Assembly: GCA_030639395.1 (NCBI GenBank)
Contig: DAOWCW010000045.1
Location: 1 to 6,192 of the forward strand
DNA: 6,192 nt
DNA from: an archaeon
GTDB taxonomy: Archaea; Nanoarchaeota; Nanoarchaeia; Pacearchaeales; GW2011-AR1
Reading direction: 5' to 3'
A model generated the notes under the pieces. It was not told the DNA's origin. It was given only the letters and a program-made list of their open reading frames with translations, and ran no database searches. Of the stretch, positions 1 to 4,632 are shown in pieces; within the stretch, counting starts at the first letter, position 1; each line of letters opens with the position of its first letter. The position numbers were made by a program, and so were the translations under genes.

Positions 1-495
1 ATATTTCCCAACAATCCCCTTAATCTCCCTCATCCCCTCTTCGCTAAAATTCAAAACAACAACTCCAAACAAAATCCCCTCCTCGTCCTCAGCATGCTTC
101 CTCAGAACACCAACAAACTCCCTCATATCCTTAGCCAAAGCCTTCCTCACCTCGAAATCACTCCCAGAATTAATCGCGTCACTAATTCTTTTCACATACC
201 CTTCCAGCTTCTCATGCTCAAGCAAAATCGTCTCAATCTTAATCTCAAAACCTTCCTTCTTCATAACCCCAAAAATCTCCTCCTCCATCTGCTCATGCCT
301 TTCCCAAAGTTCACAAGCTTTCCAAAAAGTATGCACTAAATTCGAATAATTAATATTACCCTGCCTCCCATCATAAGCAACCGCCACCTGACTAAAAGGC
401 GCACCCTCCTTAAGCCCATCCATAATAAACTCCAACTCAGAAAGCTCCATCTCAATAGCCACATGCTCCCTTCTCAAAACAGCAACAGGATCCAT
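1..495 (-). CDS. Hemerythrin-like HHE-domain protein (partial, C-terminus off the window)
   Basis: The frame is open from ATG at 495 to the window edge, 165 codons without a stop. The protein reads MDPVAVLRREHVAIEMELSE at the start and shows the four-helix HHE pattern: H11/E15 in helix 1, H55 and H67-x3-E71 (RHEQMEEEIF) in helix 2, H94 in helix 3 and H134-x3-E138 (LRKHAEDEEGILF) in helix 4. In this family these residues bind a di-iron centre used for O2 or redox sensing, iron handling or nitrosative-stress repair. The last visible residues, after helix 4, suggest that little is missing. No signal peptide is visible, so it is probably cytosolic. The start is supported by a TATA box about 30 nt upstream, giving a nearly leaderless mRNA. 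Family assignment is firm; the physiological role is inference. Confidence 0.88.
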   Translation of the reverse strand, partial: MDPVAVLRREHVAIEMELSELEFIMDGLKEGAPFSQVAVAYDGRQGNINYSNLVHTFWKACELWERHEQMEEEIFGVMKKEGFEIKIETILLEHEKLEGYVKRISDAINSGSDFEVRKALAKDMREFVGVLRKHAEDEEGILFGVVVLNFSEEGMREIKGIVGKY

Positions 496-516
496 GCAAT
501 AACAAAGCAAACCAAA

Positions 517-527
517 TACTTATATTT
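517..527 (-). promoter_or_regulatory. TATA box of the hemerythrin-like gene
   Basis: On the minus strand this reads AAATATAAGTA. The TATA core starts about 31 nt before the ATG at 495, which predicts a transcript with no leader or only a couple of nucleotides. No Shine-Dalgarno lies between it and the ATG, which fits leaderless initiation. Confidence 0.55.
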
Positions 528-557
528 TTCTAAATACAGCCAACCAAACAATCTTTC

Positions 558-565
558 AAAAAAAA
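558..565 (-). terminator. T8 tract downstream of GTPase A and the palindrome
   Basis: A run of eight T on the minus strand lies 6 nt beyond the 145-nt palindrome that begins in the last codons of GTPase A. Oligo-T tracts terminate archaeal transcription, so this is the likely 3' end of the GTPase A transcript, just before the hemerythrin promoter. Whether the palindrome contributes to termination is unknown. Confidence 0.5.
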
Positions 566-571
566 TTTAGC

Positions 572-716
572 AAGTTTGAAATCTTAGCAGGCAAGTTCGC
601 AAAGTAAAAAATTTTGATGTGTCAGTGTGCCCCAACCAATAGGAATTTATCAGTGAGGGTAACAAGCGCACATGAGAAATTTTTTACCAAGAAATTGTCG
701 CTAAGATTTCAAACTT
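572..716. repeat. 145-nt imperfect palindrome (possible structured RNA or MITE-like element)
   Basis: The outer arms 572-588 and 700-716 are perfect 17-nt inverted repeats (aagtttgaaatcttagc / gctaagatttcaaactt). After an internal loop of 15 and 12 nt, a second perfect 11-bp stem pairs 604-614 with 677-687. Inside that, 617-621 can pair with 669-673, or alternatively 625-630 with 666-671 with one G-T pair. The interior (616-676) has far more G than the surrounding + strand, as structured RNA often does in AT-rich genomes. The right arm contains the last four codons and stop of GTPase A. It could be a structured 3' UTR, an independent RNA, or a small non-autonomous inverted-repeat element that landed at the gene's end. 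I recognise no known RNA family in it. Confidence 0.6.
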
Positions 717-1528
717 ATCCTTCCCCTTTGCCAATCATCAATAATCCTAATCGCACATCTATCCTCATCAACCACCCCACCCTTCACCAAAAAACCCTTC
801 TTCCTCCCAATCGCCAAAAAAACATAATAGGGATCAATCTTCTCCTTGTCTTTCTTCCCCTCTCGTCCACCGACCACTGGGTCAGCAGGGTCATGCCTAT
901 TTGAGGCCGACCACCGACCACCGAGGCCGTAGTGCCTCTCCAAAATCCCAACATCCTTCTTCATTAAAAACTCCACAATCTTCAAAGCAACCTTCTCCGG
1001 ATTCCTAATTTTATGCGGATCCTTCGACGCAGTCAACCCAATTTTAATCTTATCATCCCCAGCCGGAATCACACCAGGCGAATCCATAATCCTAAGCTTC
1101 CCACTCCGAATCCACTCCGTCTTCCGCGTCGTCCCAGAAACACTCTTCACTTTAACCCTAGCACTAGGCACCAAAACATTAATCAAACTCGACTTCCCAG
1201 CATTCGGATAACCAACAATTCCCACACGCAAACTCTCCCTCTTCCAATCCCGTGCCATCTCTTCCAAATCTTTCTTCAAACCACCAACTCCCTTCCTCTT
1301 CAAAGCCGAAACAAAAAACGCACCAGAATACTCGCCCCTCAACTTCCTCAAATCATCCCTCCCAATCAAATCACATTTATTAAAAACATAAACCAAGACC
1401 TTGCCAGCCTTTTCGACCTTCCCAACAATCTCACTATTCCTAGCAATCTCCGGCATTCTCGCATCAAGCACCAATAACACAACATCACTATTCCGAAGAA
1501 CATTCAACACAACAGGCCAAAATCCCAT
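701..1528 (-). CDS. Circularly permuted ribosome-assembly GTPase A (YlqF/Nog2-like)
   Basis: A 275-aa protein with GTPase motifs in permuted order: G4 N50KCD53, G5 S74A75, G1 GYPNAGKSS at 106-114, G2 T133/T134, G3 D149SPG152. The C-terminal module GRKKGFLVKGG (241-251) followed by DWQRGRI (265-271) matches the tail of Nog2/Lsg1/YlqF proteins, which bind the maturing large ribosomal subunit. I chose ATG at 1528. An in-frame TTG at 1546 would lie within the promoter, whereas the TATA box starts 29 nt before ATG 1528. GTPase B (4633-5697) is a paralogue; this copy lacks B's basic N-terminus of about 25 residues and the long spacer between G5 and G1. Residues about 203-225 (GGRWS...PVVGGREG) are low-complexity and encoded by a heptanucleotide repeat, an oddity for this family. 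The last residues lie in the palindrome arm. The family is firm; whether it is fully functional is uncertain. Confidence 0.9.
   Translation of the reverse strand: MGFWPVVLNVLRNSDVVLLVLDARMPEIARNSEIVGKVEKAGKVLVYVFNKCDLIGRDDLRKLRGEYSGAFFVSALKRKGVGGLKKDLEEMARDWKRESLRVGIVGYPNAGKSSLINVLVPSARVKVKSVSGTTRKTEWIRSGKLRIMDSPGVIPAGDDKIKIGLTASKDPHKIRNPEKVALKIVEFLMKKDVGILERHYGLGGRWSASNRHDPADPVVGGREGKKDKEKIDPYYVFLAIGRKKGFLVKGGVVDEDRCAIRIIDDWQRGRISLKS
760..809 (-). repeat. 50-nt segment shared with GTPase B (copy 1)
   Basis: This segment encodes the GRKKGFLVKGGVVDEDR tail. It matches 4689-4738 at 47 of 50 positions, and the three differences are all silent third-codon changes. The rest of the two genes is much more diverged, apart from short motifs such as the 18 identical nt around the NKCD motif (1371-1388 and 5471-5488). 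Confidence 0.8.
865..922. repeat. Heptanucleotide repeat array inside GTPase A (interrupted)
   Basis: Two exact gaccacc units (909-915, 916-922) and two one-mismatch units (865-871, 872-878) are separated by 30 nt (879-908). The two exact units are flanked by the direct repeat gaggccg at 903-909 and 923-929. The 30-nt interruption carries gggtca twice (879-884, 888-893). On the coding strand the unit is GGTGGTC, giving the peptide period GGRWSVV. Confidence 0.85.
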
Positions 1529-1536
1529 AGATAAAT

Positions 1537-1557
1537 AAACAATCAAGAAATTATAAA
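1537..1557 (-). promoter_or_regulatory. Promoter of GTPase A (21-nt block identical to 2215-2235)
   Basis: On the minus strand it contains TTTATAAT (1557-1550) followed by TTCTTGATTGTTT. The TATA start is 29 nt from the ATG at 1528. It fills nearly all of the 30-nt gap to the PIN-like gene, whose stop codon ends 2 nt away. All 21 bases are identical to the promoter at 2215-2235, with the same distance to the start codon. Confidence 0.75.
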
Positions 1558-1558
1558 T

Positions 1559-2206
1559 CTATCTTATATACATAGTTTTAGAACCAATCACATCACAAAC
1601 AAAACAACCCTTAAACCCAAAAAAATTAACCGCGGAAATATAATTAGTCATCAAAGCATAATCGCCAGAAAGTATCCCACTGCCATCTCCAGACAAAATA
1701 GCAGCAGTAATAAGTTCCCTATTAGCAAAAGATATTTTCTTGTCTCGCAAAAAATGACTAGCCCTACCAAAAAGAGAAGGATTCCACCTAGAAAGATAAT
1801 CCGACACCCCTTTCTCCAAAATAGAACAAGTCGCCTCATATTCTTTTTTAACAGATTTAAAAAACACAAAATCACCATCCATCCTATTATAATCCGTCCG
1901 ACTCATAAAACCCCTATCATTAGAACAAAAATTTCTCCTAAATTTTTTAACATTATTCACTTTCTCCTTATATTTTTTAGCCTTAACCCTAATCTCCTCG
2001 ATAATAACAGGAGCAGACGAAACCTCCCCCCTCTTTCTAAAAACCTTATTCCAATTCTTCACTTTTTCCAACGCCACCAAAGAACCTTTCCTAGTCCGCT
2101 TATCAAGTCCATGAACCGAATCAAAAGAAGCATCTACATGCACTAACCCGCCATCTGGCAAATAATTCGTCCTCACCTGAGAATCATACCTATCCCCAAC
2201 TTCCAT
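1559..2206 (-). CDS. PIN-like domain protein (tentative)
   Basis: A 215-aa protein, ATG at 2206, TATA start 29 nt upstream. The clearest resemblance is to PIN-fold RNases: a hydrophobic strand with an early acid (GGLVHVDASFD, D25), then APVIIEEI (E70/E71), then RELITAAI (E164), then GILSGDYALM (D182) followed by a helix and a short final strand. PIN domains coordinate Mg2+ with D, E, D, D at these places; here the third is E rather than D. The middle (73-140) is an unusually long, lysine-rich and charged insertion, making the protein longer than typical 130-150-aa PIN toxins. No antitoxin-like partner lies upstream in the same direction. It reads toward GTPase A with only 30 nt between, with no T-tract, so readthrough is likely. 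If not PIN, it is an unknown family; a toxin role is not supported by context. Confidence 0.7.
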   Translation of the reverse strand: MEVGDRYDSQVRTNYLPDGGLVHVDASFDSVHGLDKRTRKGSLVALEKVKNWNKVFRKRGEVSSAPVIIEEIRVKAKKYKEKVNNVKKFRRNFCSNDRGFMSRTDYNRMDGDFVFFKSVKKEYEATCSILEKGVSDYLSRWNPSLFGRASHFLRDKKISFANRELITAAILSGDGSGILSGDYALMTNYISAVNFFGFKGCFVCDVIGSKTMYIR

Positions 2207-2214
2207 TTCAAATC

Positions 2215-2235
2215 AAACAATCAAGAAATTATAAA
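2215..2235 (-). promoter_or_regulatory. Promoter of the PIN-like gene (twin of 1537-1557)
   Basis: TTTATAAT at 2235-2228 (minus strand) starts 29 nt before the ATG at 2206, predicting a leaderless transcript. The whole 21-nt block is identical to the GTPase A promoter; flanking bases diverge immediately on both sides. Confidence 0.75.
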
Positions 2236-2353
2236 CTTACCTGTACACAAAAACACATACCGCTACCACTCACTAATCAACCAGCACTACTTTCCAATCA
2301 AACACCTTTTAAACAAAACCCAAATCCAAAATATACTTCCCAAGTCACATTTC

Positions 2354-2361
2354 TATATAAA
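2354..2361 (+). promoter_or_regulatory. TATA box of the 48-aa gene
   Basis: TATATAAA lies about 40 nt before the ATG at 2395. With the spacing seen at the other promoters, transcription would begin near 2381-2384, leaving a leader of about 11-14 nt that carries a Shine-Dalgarno. Confidence 0.65.
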
Positions 2362-2382
2362 CAAAAACCCACTAAACAAACT

Positions 2383-2390
2383 AAGGAGGT
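2383..2390 (+). promoter_or_regulatory. Strong Shine-Dalgarno (AAGGAGGT)
   Basis: A near-perfect anti-16S match with GGAGG ending 5 nt before the ATG at 2395. It is the only clear ribosome binding site in the window, since the other starts appear leaderless. It decides both the start and the reality of a gene too short to be convincing by length alone. Confidence 0.8.
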
Positions 2391-2394
2391 AAAA

Positions 2395-2541
2395 ATGATA
2401 GTTAAACTACAATTCGAATCAAAAAACGGAAAACCGATTGATCGAGGAGAACTCGGCGATTCTATAATTCGTGCGGTCGACAGAGAGTTGAAATACGCAA
2501 CTTGGGAAGCAAGTGACAATGGATGGATAGCTAGAAAGTAG
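2395..2541 (+). CDS. Small 48-aa protein, unknown function
   Basis: ATG at 2395, TAG at 2539-2541. The protein begins MIVKLQFESKNGKPIDRG and ends ATWEASDNGWIARK. It has mixed charge, no cysteines and no membrane segment, and looks like a small soluble alpha/beta protein: a strand at 2-8, a helix around 18-34 (ELGDSIIRAVDRELKYA) and a C-terminal strand. I recognise no family. Support comes from the signal order TATA box, perfect SD, ATG, stop and then T-tract, all at proper spacing. Base use differs from its neighbours: the coding strand has more G than C (16 G to 10 C in 2461-2520), whereas the Nudix gene on the same strand is strongly C-rich. The long frame antisense to it (about 2298-2594) lacks promoter support. 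It is monocistronic and divergent from the PIN-like gene. Confidence 0.72.
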   Translation: MIVKLQFESKNGKPIDRGELGDSIIRAVDRELKYATWEASDNGWIARK

Positions 2542-2605
2542 CTATGACAAAAACTCTTACTCGATCTATAACTGCCGACAAGGCCATTAGACACGAACCA
2601 AACAA

Positions 2606-2620
2606 TTTTATTTTTTATTT
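2606..2620 (+). terminator. T-rich terminator of the 48-aa gene
   Basis: TTTTATTTTTTATTT on the plus strand, 65 nt after the stop at 2541. It overlaps the last codons of the convergent gene at 2608-2991. No hairpin is needed for archaeal oligo-T termination. Confidence 0.5.
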
Positions 2621-2991
2621 AAATTCTTCTCGACCCACTTTAAAAAATTCAACTCAAACAATCGCCCACACAAAACAAACCCATCGCTAATTTTCTGACT
2701 TTCAAAAACTTCCTTCAACTCATAAATCCTAGCTTCCAATGGATAAGCATCAAAATGCAATCCGAAAAACTCACCACCAGAACCAATCACATAACACCTA
2801 TCAACATTCCTATCGTCCGAAGTCCTAATATACGAATCCTCATCAATCAAACCCTCATCTCTCAAGCTCAAAAAAGTCTCAACATCTTCAAACCTTACAT
2901 CCTCGAATCCAGAAAAACGACTAATCATATATTCCTCAGTAGTACAAAAACCCTCTCTCTTCGCGAACGAATCATGATGCAATTTAAACAT
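2608..2991 (-). CDS. Hypothetical protein, 127 aa
   Basis: I chose the ATG at 2991. An in-frame TTG at 3000 is rejected because the TATA box TTTATAAA (3020-3013) starts exactly 29 nt before 2991, giving a leaderless mRNA. The protein starts MFKLHHDSFAKREGF and ends VEKNLNKK. It is acidic in the first half (RFSGFEDVRFEDVETF, 25-40), with a central strand-rich part (DRCYVIGSGGEFFGLHFDAYP) and C-terminal helices (ARIYELKEVFES; LFELNFLKWVEKNL). It has three cysteines, not arranged as a zinc site, no transmembrane helix and no signal peptide. I do not recognise a family. It is divergent from the Nudix gene with overlapping promoters, and its end is convergent with the 48-aa gene. No T-tract follows it on its own strand. 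Confidence 0.7.
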   Translation of the reverse strand: MFKLHHDSFAKREGFCTTEEYMISRFSGFEDVRFEDVETFLSLRDEGLIDEDSYIRTSDDRNVDRCYVIGSGGEFFGLHFDAYPLEARIYELKEVFESQKISDGFVLCGRLFELNFLKWVEKNLNKK

Positions 2992-3012
2992 AAAAATCAA
3001 AACTTTACGAGT

Positions 3013-3020
3013 TTTATAAA
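3013..3020 (-). promoter_or_regulatory. TATA box of the 127-aa protein gene
   Basis: TTTATAAA on the minus strand, 29 nt from the ATG at 2991. Only 2 nt separate it from the TATA box of the divergent Nudix gene, so each box occupies the upstream element of the other. Confidence 0.7.
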
Positions 3021-3022
3021 AA

Positions 3023-3030
3023 TTTATATA
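3023..3030 (+). promoter_or_regulatory. TATA box of the Nudix gene
   Basis: TTTATATA on the plus strand starts 29 nt before the ATG at 3052, indicating a leaderless transcript. Confidence 0.75.
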
Positions 3031-3051
3031 CTTTAACTCTCTCTAAGCAGT

Positions 3052-3504
3052 ATGTCAAAAGTCCACCAAATCGCAGTAACCGGAATCATTCGAAACAACG
3101 AGGGAAAATACCTAATCTGCAAACGCTCTCCCCAAGAAAAAGCCTTCCCAAATAAGTGGTGCGTCCCGGGAGGAAAAATCGAAACCTCAGACTTCACAAA
3201 CACACCAAAAGATACAGCTGACCACTGGTTCGACATATTTGAAAAAGTCCTACAAAAAGAAGTCCTAGAAGAAACCAATCTCACACTAAAAAACATAGGC
3301 TACATCTCAAACCTAGCATTCATGCACCCAAACGGAAACTCTAGCCTAATCGTCTCACTCCACGCAGACCACGACACAGGAGAAGTCAAACTCCAACAAG
3401 ACGAACTAACCGACCACGCTTGGGTCACATTAGAAGAAGCAAAAGACTACAATCTAATCGAAAACATCTGGGAACAGATTGAAAAAACCGACAATAAATT
3501 TTAA
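3052..3504 (+). CDS. Nudix (NUDIX) hydrolase
   Basis: A 150-aa protein, a typical single-domain Nudix length. The N-terminal strand VTGIIRNNEGKYLICKR (9-25) and WCVPGGKIE (36-44) lead into the catalytic helix KEVLEETNL (69-77). E70, E73 and E74 match the Mg2+-binding glutamates of the consensus GX5EX7REUXEEXGU. Two consensus residues differ: Arg is K69 and the Gly is N76. The loop between GG (40-41) and the helix is about 15 residues longer than canonical (ETSDFTNTPKDTADHWFDIF). The family cleaves nucleoside diphosphates linked to X (damaged dNTPs, ADP-sugars, NADH, caps); the substrate here cannot be read. The C-terminal HAWVTLEEAKDYNLIENIWE is also usual for the fold. The promoter overlaps that of the divergent gene. 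Coding-strand base use is C-rich (21 C to 6 G in 3301-3360). Confidence 0.93.
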   Translation: MSKVHQIAVTGIIRNNEGKYLICKRSPQEKAFPNKWCVPGGKIETSDFTNTPKDTADHWFDIFEKVLQKEVLEETNLTLKNIGYISNLAFMHPNGNSSLIVSLHADHDTGEVKLQQDELTDHAWVTLEEAKDYNLIENIWEQIEKTDNKF

Positions 3505-3517
3505 TTCCCCTTATCTT

Positions 3518-3537
3518 AAATAAAAAATATTATTTTT
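3518..3537. terminator. Bidirectional T/A-tract terminator between convergent genes
   Basis: A run of A then T (aaataaaaaatattattttt) lies between the Nudix stop at 3504 and the end of the membrane-protein gene at 3530. It offers TATTTTT to the plus transcript and TTTTTTATTT to the minus transcript, so it can serve both converging units. Confidence 0.5.
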
Positions 3538-4003
3538 GCTTATCCCACACTTTAGGAAGTTCAAGTAATTCTTTTAATGCAGAATGCCCTCTACTCACAT
3601 CATCGACATACCCATTTTTCATAAAAATATGTAATGCTGCTATTTCCAAAAATATTTCTGTAAAAGTTAAAGAAATTATAATAATATCAAACAACCAATC
3701 AAAAAATCCGCCCAACTTACAATATTGTGCAATAATTATGAAAAAAAAGCAAAATAATGCAAGAGTTATAGAAAATATAAAAACCCTACATGCCCCAAGA
3801 GTTCTCAAGAATTTTTTCTTTTGAGCAACATGAATTCTTTTCTTAAGCAACCTAACATCTGACTTCGAACTAGACAATACCCTCATATTTATCCGATTTC
3901 CTATCTTTTCAAACCCAGCAAATATAATTCCTAATGAAATTATTCCTACATTTATGGCCACAAAAAGAGAATAATTATTTACACAAATAACATCAGGAAG
4001 CAT
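3530..4003 (-). CDS. Small integral membrane protein, three predicted helices
   Basis: 157 aa with ATG at 4003, 2 nt after the stop of the upstream gene, so clearly translated from the same mRNA. Hydrophobic segments lie at about 11-31 (SLFVAINVGIISLGIIF), 74-95 (VFIFSITLALFCFFFIIIAQ) and 104-128 (LFDIIIISLTFTEIFLEIAA). A basic stretch of about 40 residues (KKRIHVAQKKKF, 54-65) lies between helices 1 and 2 and is probably cytoplasmic by the positive-inside rule. The C-terminus (129-157) is short and soluble. No known family is recognised. The DNA is visibly more AT-rich than the GTPase genes; for example, 3721-3780 is about 80% A+T. The partner is the PLD-like protein encoded upstream, and the pair may form a membrane-anchored unit (inference). 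Confidence 0.8.
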   Translation of the reverse strand: MLPDVICVNNYSLFVAINVGIISLGIIFAGFEKIGNRINMRVLSSSKSDVRLLKKRIHVAQKKKFLRTLGACRVFIFSITLALFCFFFIIIAQYCKLGGFFDWLFDIIIISLTFTEIFLEIAALHIFMKNGYVDDVSRGHSALKELLELPKVWDKQK

Positions 4004-4005
4004 TT

Positions 4006-4542
4006 TTATCTTACAGGAGAAAGAAGGCTACTCTTAGAAAATAAATATTTTTCAAAAATAGAACTTATTTGACTAGCTACTCGTGGATTATTAAAATTCG
4101 CCAATCCCTGAATATCTGTATCTTCTTCTATTTCCAAATGATCTTTCTCAAACCTATATGATTCGTTATCAACCACCAAAAAATGCCCAGGCATTTGATC
4201 AGACAATGATGAATCATTAATAATCCTTATAGGAATTTCAGAATATCCCTCGACACTTTCAGGAACAGCCTCTACTACAATTTTAATTTCCACACCCTTT
4301 CTTAGTGCATTCATCATAGCCTCTTTAATTTTCCCATCTTGATATAACCTCCCATGAAGCTTGCCGCTATAAATCCTAATTGAACTCTTTGCCCTATTAA
4401 TCAGATTAAGAGTCAGATACATTGCATGGGCAAGAGTAGAATTTGGAATATTTACAGAAAGATCCTCATTTATAGCCTTAGAAACACTAGATTTATATTC
4501 TGGCTCAACGGTATCCCATAAATTTTTTTCCATATCTTTCAC
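4006..4542 (-). CDS. Degenerate phospholipase-D-like domain protein
   Basis: 178 aa, first gene of a two-gene operon. It has the half-domain layout of PLD-like proteins: SSIRIYSGKLHGRL (53-66), then a helix IKEAMMNALRKGVEIKIVVE (72-91), then PGHFLVVDN (118-126) and a closing ANFNNPRVASQISSIFEKY (148-166), which resembles the GSaN...N motif and following helix. In active PLDs the third block is HxKxxxxD; here P118 and H120 replace the H and K while D125 remains, so hydrolysis is unlikely. Such degenerate domains can bind ligands or other proteins. Start: GTG at 4542 lies 30 nt from the TATA start (leaderless); ATG at 4533 is possible with a 9-nt leader and no SD. No signal peptide. The membrane partner follows directly. 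Confidence 0.72.
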   Translation of the reverse strand: MKDMEKNLWDTVEPEYKSSVSKAINEDLSVNIPNSTLAHAMYLTLNLINRAKSSIRIYSGKLHGRLYQDGKIKEAMMNALRKGVEIKIVVEAVPESVEGYSEIPIRIINDSSLSDQMPGHFLVVDNESYRFEKDHLEIEEDTDIQGLANFNNPRVASQISSIFEKYLFSKSSLLSPVR

Positions 4543-4564
4543 TGAGCATTATTGGAATTTGAAA

Positions 4565-4572
4565 TATATAAA
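4565..4572 (-). promoter_or_regulatory. TATA box of the PLD-like/membrane-protein operon
   Basis: TTTATATA on the minus strand, 30 nt before the GTG at 4542 and 39 nt before the in-frame ATG at 4533. The window-wide spacing of about 29 nt favours GTG. Confidence 0.65.
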
Positions 4573-4617
4573 CCTAACTACTTTCTTTAAATTATCAAGA
4601 ACAAAACCCTCAATCTT

Positions 4618-4623
4618 AAAAAA
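4618..4623 (-). terminator. T6 tract after GTPase B
   Basis: Six T on the minus strand, 10 nt beyond the GTPase B stop (4633-4635), between that gene and the promoter of the next operon. It is a weak candidate by length alone. Confidence 0.35.
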
Positions 4624-4632
4624 TTCCTCGCC

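Noticed and set aside
572..716. C/D-box or H/ACA guide RNA in the palindrome
   Set aside because: CTGA occurs twice on the minus strand, but no matching C box (RTGATGA) sits at a proper distance, and no ACA-tailed hairpin of the right size is clear. Left as an unclassified structure.
614..904. 96-codon plus frame starting inside the palindrome
   Set aside because: It begins at TTG/ATG with no promoter or SD, and most of it is the antisense of the conserved GTPase A tail.
1754..2146. 130-codon plus frame opposite the PIN-like gene, and a 75-codon minus frame at 1651-1878
   Set aside because: Both are off-frame readings of the PIN-like gene; basic, low-complexity translations with no start signals.
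1559..2206. Toxin-antitoxin pair built on the PIN-like gene
   Set aside because: No small upstream gene lies in the same direction. The neighbouring 48-aa gene is divergent, separated by about 190 nt, and shows no DNA-binding motif.
2298..2594. 98-codon minus frame antisense to the 48-aa gene
   Set aside because: Ser-rich shadow-type translation, no promoter or SD, and it opposes a small gene with complete expression signals.
2544..2690. Possible second cistron after the 48-aa gene (ATG at 2544, 2 nt after its stop, 48 codons)
   Set aside because: It has no SD of its own, runs through the T-rich terminator at 2606-2620, and its second half is merely antisense to the 127-aa gene. The composition of that half looks like a shadow.
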